Shown piece after piece: positions 55,200 through 64,000 of a DNA stretch of 64,000 bases. Each line of letters starts with the position of its first letter. The stretch's first letter is position 1. The DNA comes from Impatiens glandulifera. Lineage: Eukaryota; Streptophyta; Magnoliopsida; Ericales; Balsaminaceae. Location of the stretch: assembly GCF_907164915.1 (NCBI RefSeq), contig NC_061864.1:13275889-13339888 (forward strand). Direction: 5' to 3'. A program made the translations under genes and the position numbers. The notes below the pieces were generated by a model, which was given only the letters and a program-made list of their open reading frames with translations, made no database searches and had not been told where the DNA came from.

Positions 55200-56793
55200 A
55201 TAAAATTAATGTCATCGACGAGGCAAGGAGATTTGTGATCTCTCCGCTAAGGAGGCTAGTTCTCAAATTTAAATGGTTAGTAAGTTGTTCGATATATGTA
55301 AGGAATAATAAATTGGAACACGCTAGTGAAGTAGAGCTACATGGTTAAGAGTCTAATGCGCAAGCAATAAATAATGTGCTTAATTTGATCTTAATCTAGG
55401 GGAAGTTCATGATAATGAATAGAAATCTTTGTGAGTATTGTAAACTATAAGAGTTTGTTTGAAGAGTCATTTAAGGTAAATGATATTACTTTTGATTCAA
55501 TTAATACAACACAAAAAGAGATGCTTGTTTTTCGACAGTGGGGGTTGAGGAGGTTATTAAGGGGTGCGAAAATGATAAAGTGTTGGGATGCGACAAGTTA
55601 TTTTGACTTTTTTTAAGAAGGCGTGGTATTTCCTTAAAATTGTAATTATGAAATTAATTGAACATTTTTATCGTTTTTCATCATTTTACAAGAGTTAGAA
55701 CTCTATTTTGATATGTCTCGTTCGTAAAGCTCTAGGGACTATTAATGTGAATAATTTTAAGTTTACCAGTCTCATTTTGTCTTTCTATAAAATTGTCGCA
55801 AAATATTTAGCCAACAAGTTGCGGAGGGTGTTAAAAATGGTCATATTTAGTAATCAGATAACATTCATAGAAGATTGTAAAATCTATGATGTCGTATTAA
55901 TAGTCAATGAGTGAATTGACTCAACTACTTCAAGAGGTGACAAATGGGCTTTTTTAAGTTAGACATATAAAAAAGCTTATGATCACGTCAAATTTGGAGT
56001 TTTTGTTTGATGTAATTGACAGAATGGGTGCAAAATGGATAAACTATATTATATTTTTATCTCTCGACGATTAAGTTTTCTGTCTTTGTTAATGGGAATT
56101 CTTATGGGTTTTTCAAGAGCTCCCAAGGGATTAGACAGGGTGATCCACTCTCTCGTTTCTTGTTCGTCACTATTATGAAACCCTCTAAAAATGATAGCTT
56201 TCGTAAAAACTCAGGACTCCATGGAGTAAGTTGTGGGTCAAGAATATATATCATTTTATTGTATCACATTTTTCACTGATGACCCGCTCTACATGGCTCA
56301 GGCTACCTACACGAATTTTAAACATATTTTGGATTTTTATGGTTATTCGGTGCATGTTTCGGTCTTTGAATTAATCTTAATAAGTCATACATTTTTTATT
56401 ATATTTGGTTTCAAATAGAAGTAGGATTAAGTTGATAAATGTGTTGAGATTTAGAATTGATGATCTTTCGTTAATCTATCTTGGTTTTATGGTTATTCGG
56501 TGCATGTTTCGGTCTTTAAATTAATCTTAATAAGTCATACATTTTTTCTTATATTTTGTTTCAAATAGAAGTCGGATTAAGTTAATAAATGTGTTGAGAT
56601 TTAGAATTGATGATCTTTCGTTAATCTATCTTGGTATTCCATTGGCATTCAGTGATAAATTACGATTCAATGTCTCTTAGGACTTGATTATCACTAAAAT
56701 GGAATGTAAGTTGTCTAGATGGAAAAATAAAATAATCTCTAAAGGAGGTCAGTTAATTCTCAATAAGAGTGTGTTGTCATCTATGCCTACGTA
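55200..56793 (+). pseudogene. Decayed L1-type LINE ORF2 (reverse transcriptase)
   Basis: In shifting frames the order is that of a plant L1 ORF2: pre-RT region near 55,430 (NYKSLFEESFKVNDITFDSI); RT start near 55,730 (GTINVNNFKFTSLI, YKIVAKYLANKLRRVL); a YKKAYDHV-like segment near 55,970; GIRQGDPLS-like coding near 56,130; a decayed FTDDPLYM in place of the FADD box near 56,270; YLGIPLAFSDK near 56,635 and SRWKNKIISKGGQL near 56,720. It stops abruptly at the segmental duplication boundary. Multiple stops and frameshifts; inactive. Confidence 0.85.
56337..56636 (+). repeat. 150-bp tandem duplication inside LINE remnant
   Basis: The block starting ttttatggttattcggtgc at about 56,337 is repeated from about 56,487 with an offset of exactly 150 bp and few differences. 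150 is a multiple of three, but the frame was already broken. Confidence 0.9.
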
Positions 56794-57659
56794 TATGATA
56801 TGACATGTACCCAATTTACTCAAATACACATGATATACAAGATAGAACTCACCATTAATATTGGAAATGGGCTAAATTTATTCTATTCTTTTTTTTCTAT
56901 TATTTTCTAGCAACAAGTGACCGATCAAAATATATTTAGTATAAGATATAATTTATTATAAATAGGGACAAATTTAAAAATTAAAATTAGAATTATAGTG
57001 GCTAGACAAAATTTGGAGTGACTTACAAAAATGAAGAGAAAATATATATATATATGAGAAACAAATAATAAATTAGATTAAAAAATTAAAAGATTATGTC
57101 CAATGTAAAAAAAAAAAAAAAAAAAAAAAATATTATTTTTATAAATATATATATTTTAAAGTGAACCAATGTCTAATTGTAAATCCTTACTACTAAAGAC
57201 AACATCAAATTTCACTGCGAAAACTGAACCGAATTGTCTTGTTTGAGACGGTTTTTTCTTGAAACCGAATGGAGATGGGACGAGAATGGTATTTGCGTCC
57301 TCACCCCGATTTCACCTCAATTCTGTCTCGAACACCATAAACATAATTAAATATATTAAATTACCAATATATTTATTTATTCACTCTATTTTATAAGAGT
57401 AATAAAGTTATTTATTTATAATAATATAAAATTTTAATATATTATAATATATATTATATTAAAAAAATCATTTATATAATTTTATTGTATAATTTTTATT
57501 TATTTTTAAAAAAAAAATTATTAATAGTGCCCCGCGGGATTCCCCGAAACTGAAAAAAACCGAACGAAACAGGGATGATATTAAGAAAATTCCTAACATT
57601 AAAACGAGACAGGGATAATAAATGGATTTCTCGCCCCGGAGTCATTCCTACTTTACTGT

Positions 57660-59020
57660 TGTAAATCATTATCAACAAACTTACTAAAATGTGTTGATCC
57701 AAAAAAGTAAATTATTCTCCTAACATGCATACACACCTAATTTTGGGTTTAATTGAGTTATTCAAATAATTCAATTTTAAAAATATATTATTTCTCTTTT
57801 ACACCTTAATTATATCATTCAATTTATTAACTAAAATACTAAAATTTTCTTTATTTTTATTTTATTATTATATATTAAAACATTTCAAATTTTTTTATCA
57901 CAAAAAAATTCAACTCCTCAAAATCATAAAAATCATTCTTTCTAAATAACCAATTCAAACAAAAACCTATGTTTTCACTTAATTTTTTAGATCAGTTGAT
58001 TGGTAGTATTATAAAATATTTGAACAACAGTATTCAACATTTGAAGTTGAAATTATATTGTTCAATCACTAATTATTATTATTTGTAGTTACAAATTTCT
58101 AAACATAATTTGGAGTTAAATATTTTGAAAATTATTAGATGTTATGAATTGAATCAAGTATAGTTAATAGTATAATATTTGTGATAATTGAAATTTATAC
58201 TTTTATCTTAATTTTTAAATATTTTAAAATTAAAATAATATAAAAATAATAAAAATGAAATTTGAAAATATTATCTGTGCACAATTATTTTTTATCAGTT
58301 CAAGATTACGCGTATTCGTACGAACGCACGTTTATGTGTCGGCCAAATTTCATACCGACACAATTTTTACGCGCTAAGTATAATAACATAAATTATTTTA
58401 TAACTTTTTACAAATGTTTTTTTTTTTGTGTAGTGGAGATTCAAACACATATGTTAGGTGGTGGGAGAAAATATATCTTAAGATTTACCATAGAAAAATT
58501 AAAAAAATTAAATATAATGTATCATATAATTATAATTTATGTTTTTTTTATATAATTAACATCTTACTTAAATATATATTATCATATTAATATAAGCAAA
58601 GTTCACTAAAATTTTATATTTAAAGAAAATAAAGATGATGAATAAATAAGTCTCAGTAACAAATATCTAACTGAATTTTTTTATTAAGTTTATGTTAATG
58701 GAAAAATGCCATAAATTCAATTTGTCACAAATAGTATTACAGCAAATTTTAAACACATAGTATAACTTTTTATTAATCATTTCTAAAGAAAGACTTGAGG
58801 TAAAAAATCAAGTGGTATTGAACATGTAAATACCACTTTCAATACCATCTCAATGTGAATGGATCAATGGAAGAAAATCCCAAAAATTCCTATAATTGGT
58901 ACTTACTAATCTCTTAACACACTTTTGGATTTCAATATCCATATTATATAGTGAGTTACAACATTATTCAATTATTAGAAATAAATAGTAAATCAATGAT
59001 GGTAAACAAAATTTAATGAG
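57660..59020. other. AT-rich spacer in distal duplication
   Basis: Homologous to 34,250-35,600. No gene supported; see the remarks on the short frame at 58262-58555. Confidence 0.45.
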
Positions 59021-59023
59021 TCT

Positions 59024-60265
59024 TTATTTGTTGCAGGGGGTGCCTTGAATGTAGAACCCTCGATATGATGATGTAAAAGGAGCCTTAGACCAATCTACAG
59101 GCCCAGCCCATGATCCATTCCAAACGGTCGCCTCCACATGCAAAGGTCTCGAAATGTAATTCGGAGGGTAAATGAACGTTCTTACCGTCTTATTATCAAC
59201 TTTGAACCTGTAGTTTGACATCAATACAAGATCAATCATCATATTTTCAATAATTAATGTTTAAGGGCGCGCAATTAAATTAAGAACTTACAAGATTTGC
59301 TGAGGATTCCAATTAATCTCGTAAGTATGAAACGCTGCAGAGGGATTAAACCATAGGTTAACCAACTCCTCTCTATGACCTGGATCGTTTACGAACACAT
59401 TTGTCTGAAACTTCCCTTTTGTCCCTATAAATTCAAAGTCAATCTCGTCGTGTTTTGGTTCATTCTTGTTGCTAGAAATTAGCTGGATATTGTCATCACA
59501 ATAAAATGTTAAAAGATTGACAAAGAAGAGAAACCCATCAATTTTCTTTAAATTAAATAGAATAAGACACTACTTACATAAAAAGATGTAACAATTCCTG
59601 CTGTTAATTTTTCTGATATCTTTATTTGCATTCTGAATATCCCAGAACAATATTCTTGTTTAGATTTAAATCCAGCTCCTACAATAATTCATCACAACAA
59701 ATATCACATTTCAAACTGAAGTGCAATTGAGTTAATTTGAAAGATTTTTTTTATTAAATATATATAATTCAAAATATTATTTTGTTTAAATCAACATTCA
59801 AATGAGATACTTAATAAAAAAAACTTTCAAATAAATATATATATATGATTCAAACCCAGATCCACATTCAGATCCAACTCCGACATAGATATTTTCAAAC
59901 AAAATCGAATAGAGCCGAATATCCCTTAAATTTGAAATTGATGAGGAAATACCTAATTTATTTAAAAGAATCAAGATTATCATTTTGTTACTACTACCCT
60001 TTGAAATAATGGTTTTATGATGTTAATTAATTTTTTAAAAGTAAAATAAAATTGAAAATAGTCATAATAATTAAAAAAAAAAATTCATACCAGAAGTGGC
60101 ATCAATAAGAATTTGGACTTCTTTGCCTTGATCAGTGACACTCAAATGATCAAATCCCCAAAAGGGTTGATAATATTTGTCAAATACTTCATCGCTCATA
60201 ACCACAACCACTCCCAAAACCATAATAATAATAATAAGAATCAGACTTTCTCTTATTAAACCCAT
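59024..60265 (-). CDS. Short XTH-like GH16 protein, copy G
   Basis: Exons 60091-60265 (175 bp), 59578-59678 (101), 59292-59482 (191), 59024-59207 (184); 216 aa, intact. The four extra residues relative to copy C come from an expanded ataata tract in the signal peptide core (LIIIIM). Catalytic [10 protein letters not shown] with E105, D107, E109; TKGK follows instead of the NGT sequon, as in C. One glycine just before ITSFY-type sequence in exon 2 is alanine (GGA to GCA). C-terminus [25 protein letters not shown], no XET C-terminal domain. Twin of copy C through segmental duplication, 23.4 kb apart. Confidence 0.88.
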
Positions 60266-60339
60266 CTTGAGTTCTTGATCACTTATTTAAATTCTTAATT
60301 TGTTGGTTAATTAATCGTAGAAACATTACATATTTATAC

Positions 60340-61259
60340 ATATTTTAATATCCATAAATAGTTAAGTGATTAGTGCATATTTATTTATTCATTCCGCGAC
60401 AACTAAAACATTTGATATATAAGATAAGACTAATTAATATTTGGTTATTTTAGTGTGTTTTAAAAGAAAAAGAAGTTAATCCTTTTTATTTATTTACAAA
60501 ATTTATAATCTCAATAACTGTATATAATAACTATAGACTAATCTCTTCTAAAAAGAAGTAAAATACTGTAAGAGACATTGTTAATGTACCTAATTATCAG
60601 TCCATTTATTTCAAATACTAAGATTTTTAGTTAAATCTATTATATTTTTAAATATATAAGATTGTAGCTTAGTGATTTAAAATAAATTTAGAGTTTTTAT
60701 TTGGTTATTGGTTCAAATCTCACATATATTTTTTATCAACTTTTTAATCTAGACATAAGGCAACAAAATATATCTACAATTGCAATGTACCCCATTTATT
60801 CAACCACACCTAGACATGATATACAAGATAGAACTCATAATTAATCCATACTGGGCTAAATTTATTCTAAAAATAAATCCTCTTAATTATTTTCTAGCAA
60901 AATGTGACCCATCAAATTGTGTTATTGTAGAAGGTTGGCCAATCAATGTTTATATTACTCCACACAATTAATATTATTCTCATATCATGTATACACAGTT
61001 CATTTTGAGTTTAATATTAAGTTGAAAATACAATTAATTTTGAGTTTAATAAAAATAGTTCTATATTATTAGTAATCTATTAATAAGTCTTTACGTTAAT
61101 GATGTTCACAATATATTTATTCTTATTGTGTAACATGTATTAATGAATCATTTGTCATTTCAATGTATAAGGTTTTTTCACTAGAAAGATTCGCAAATGC
61201 GGATTTCATTCCGGTTTGTAGTTACAAGCAAATATTTTATCTTTACCTTAATTCTATAA
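60340..61259. other. Upstream spacer of XTH-like copy G
   Basis: Near-identical to 36,840-37,799 apart from small indels (for example a missing about 30-bp repeat of acaattaatattatc near 61,030). No gene. Confidence 0.5.
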
Positions 61260-64000
61260 GGTGTGTTTGATGAGGAGGAATTGAAATTGACATTGGTATT
61301 GAAATTCTAATTCCAATTCCATGAGAGTTGACATTGAAATTCTTATGTTATGTTTGGAAAAATTATAGAATTATAATTAAATTCCAATTCCTATGTTTGA
61401 GAAAATGATAGAATTGTAATTCGATTCTAATTCCTATGTTTGTAAAATAAAATATCGGTTCAAAATATTAACTTTTTAAATATGTTTTCATGTTTTTGGC
61501 ACATTTAATACGTTTTTGACATTTTTAACACGTTTTTGACATTTTTAACACATTTTTACACGTTTTTGGCACGTTCAAACACGTTTAACAAATTTTCACA
61601 CTTAAAACATATTTTCACACGTTTAACATGTTTTTCACGTTTTTGGTATGCTTAACACGTTTTTGACATTTTTAATACGTTTAACATGTTTTTCACACGT
61701 TTTAACAAGTTTAACACGTTTTTCACGTTTTTGGCACGTTTTTAACATGTTTAATACGTTTTTCATACGTTTAACACGTTTTTGGCATGTCTAACACGTT
61801 TTACACATTTTTCACACATTTAACACGTTTACACACGATAAACATGTTTTTCACGTTTTAACACATTTTTCACGTTTTCACACGTTTTTCACGTTTTCAC
61901 ACGTTTTCACACGTTTTAACAAGTTTAACACGTTTTCACGTTTTTCGCACACTTTAACAAGTTTAACATGTTTTCACGTTTTTGGCACGTTTTTAACATG
62001 TTTAATACGTTTTTCACACGTTTAACATGTTTTTCACGTTTTTCACACGTTTAACACGTTTTTGGCATGTATAACATGTTTTACAAATTTTGACACGTTT
62101 AACACATTTTTTCACATTTTGGCACATTTAACACGTTTTTCACACGTTAAACACGTTTTTCACATTTAACGCATTTTTCACACGTTAAACACGTTTTTCA
62201 CATTTAACGCATTTTTCACACATCTAACATATTTTTCACATTATTGGCACGTTAAACACATTTTTGGCATGTCTAAAACATTTAACACATTTTGACACGT
62301 TTAACATGTTTTTTACGTTTTGGCAAGCTTAACATGTTTTTCACGTTTTCACACGTTTTTCATATTTTTCACACATTTACACATGTTTTTCACGTTTTTC
62401 ACACAATTTTCACGTTATTAACACATTTTTCACGTTTTTGGCACATTTAACACGTTTTTGACATTTTTAATATATTTAACATGTTTTTCACACGTTTTGA
62501 TTGGTTTAAAACGTGTTAAACATGTCAAAAACATAGAAACGTGTTAAACGTATCAAAAATGTGTTAAACGTGCCAAATAAGTGCAAAACTTGTTAAACGT
62601 GCCAAAACGTGAAAAACATGTTAAATGTGTTAAAAATATGTCAAACGTTTCAAAAATGTAAAAAACATGTGAAACGTGTCAACAACGTGTTAAATGTGTT
62701 TAATGTGTTAAAAACATCTTAAACGTGTTAAAAACATGAAAGCGTGTCAAAAACGTGTTAAACGTTCCAAACATGTGAAAAACATGTTGAACGTGCCAAA
62801 ACGTAAAAAATGTGTTAAACGTGTCAAAAATGAGGTAAATGTGTCAAAAACGTAAAAAAATGTGTTAAAGGTGTCAAAAACATGAAAATGTGTTAAACGT
62901 GTCAAAAACGTAAAAAAACGTGTTTAATGGTCAAAAACGTCTTAAATGTGTCAAAATGAGGTAAATGTTTCAAAATCATAAAAAAAATGTGTTAAATGTG
63001 TCAAAAACGTAAACAATTGTGTTAAATGTGTCAAAAACATAAAAAAAAACGTGTTAAATGTGTCAAAAACGTGAAAACGTGATAAACTTGTCAAAAACGT
63101 GTAAAAAATTTGAAAAACTTGTTAAACGTGCCAAAATGTGCCAAAATGTAATAACATGAAAACGTGTCAAAAACGTGTTAAACGTTCTAAGCATGTGAAA
63201 AACTTGTTAAACGTGCCAAAACGTGAAAAACATATTAAACGTGTTAAACGTGTCAAAATGTGGTAAACATGTCAAAAACGTAAACAAATGTGTTAAATGT
63301 GTCAAAAACGTGAAAACGTGTTAAACGTGTAAAAAACGTAAAAAAACATGTTAAATGTATCAAAAATGTGAAAACATGTTAAACGTGTCAAAAACGTATT
63401 AAATATGTGAAAAACTTGTTAAACGTACCAAAACATGCAAAATGTGCCAAAAAGTAAAAAACGTGTTAAACGTGTTAAACATGTCAATAACGTGAAAATC
63501 ATGTTAAACGTGTCAAAAACGTATTAAATGTGTCCAGGACATGTTAAACGTGTCAAGGACGTGAAAAACGTGTTAAATGTGTCAAAAATGTGTTAAACGT
63601 GTCAAGAACGTGAAAACGTGTTAAATGTGTCAAAACGTGTTAAACGTGTTAAATGTGCCAAAAACATGTTAAACGTGTCAAAAACGTGTTAAACGTGTCA
63701 AAAACGTGTTAAACGTGTTAAAAACGTGAAAATCATGTTAAACGTGTCAATAACGTGTTAAACGTGTCAAGAACGTGTTAAACGTGTCAAGGACGTGAAA
63801 AACGTGTTAAAAATGTCAAGGACGTGAAAAACGTGTTAAATGTGTCAAAACGTGTTAAACGTGTCAAAAACGTGTTAAACGTGCCAAAAACGTGTTTAAA
63901 ACGTGTTAAACGTGTTTAAAACGTGAAAGTCATGTTAAACGTATCAAGGACGTGTTAAACGTATCAAAGACGTGTTAAACGTGTCAAGGACGTGAAAACG
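61260..64000. mobile_element. TIR element carrying a palindromic satellite, copy 2 (partial)
   Basis: Left end GGTGTGTTTGATG after TAA, and the same gaattgaaatt-rich subterminal region as 37800. The right end lies beyond the window. Confidence 0.7.
61470..64000. repeat. ACGT-rich ~20-bp satellite in giant inverted arrangement, copy 2
   Basis: The cacgttt-orientation arm spans about 61,470-62,505; the acgtg-orientation arm runs from about 62,510 to the window end. The left arm is about 0.2-0.3 kb longer near the centre than in copy 1. The junction reads through gattggtttaaaacgtg, unlike copy 1 (aatgtaaaatgtaaaaatg). Variant units occur in the same order as in copy 1, so the array was duplicated whole. 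Confidence 0.95.

Larger units (their letters stand above)
56794..64000. repeat. Segmental duplication, distal copy (runs off window)
   Basis: Counterpart of 33,414 onward, in the same order and orientation: MITE-like remnant (57,235-57,650), AT-rich spacer, XTH-like copy G, upstream module and satellite element. It starts inside a decayed LINE, within a short shared tatatgat-type sequence. Continues past 64,000. Confidence 0.9.

Overview
The window is nuclear DNA of a flowering plant, most likely a eudicot. It is AT-rich and has intron-bearing genes with GT-AG junctions, Ty3/Gypsy and Copia LTR elements primed by initiator-Met tRNA, L1-type LINEs, a Helitron and several TIR elements. I cannot name the species from sequence alone.

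Layout. The left half (about 1-30,000) is a tandem array of seven minus-strand, single-exon genes. They encode roughly 420-460 aa proteins that resemble the N-terminal region and coiled coil of the MND1-INTERACTING PROTEIN 1 / RF4 / RF298 RING E3 ligase family, but end before any RING finger. Six copies are open (1301-2587, 5620-7008, 9029-10312, 18118-19374, 25143-26465, 28624-29955) and one is a 5'-truncated pseudogene (7961-8596). The right half (about 31,600-60,300) is a second minus-strand array: five intact four-exon genes encoding short secreted GH16 proteins of the xyloglucan endotransglucosylase/hydrolase (XTH) type. All five carry the HDEIDFEF catalytic motif and all lack the usual XET C-terminal domain. 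Two further XTH fragments are broken: 17318-17868, lying inside the first array, and 50616-51662.

Mobile DNA is layered through both arrays. Two related Ty3/Gypsy elements have exact 5-bp target duplications (12025-17057 with apparently identical LTRs; 19774-23208 internally deleted). The second sits inside a small Helitron (19734-23572), whose empty site survives in the paralogous flank near 30,331. A Mutator-like TIR element (43930-45800) contains a miniature LTR element (44383-45392); its empty site survives near 54,956. Four LINE 3' ends of one family are present, three of them later hit by LTR elements. There are two solo LTRs, a hAT-like MITE with an 8-bp duplication, a Copia gag remnant and a decayed LINE ORF2.

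The most unusual structure is an ACGT-rich, roughly 20-bp satellite arranged as a giant imperfect palindrome inside a TIR element with TAA target duplications (37800-41779). A second copy starts at 61260 and runs off the window end. Both copies are part of a segmental duplication of about 7-8 kb (from 33,414 and from 56,794) that also carries a nearly identical XTH-like gene. The general picture is two gene families expanding by local duplication and gene conversion while transposons insert between and into the copies. I see no tRNA, rRNA, CRISPR or prokaryote-type operon structure.
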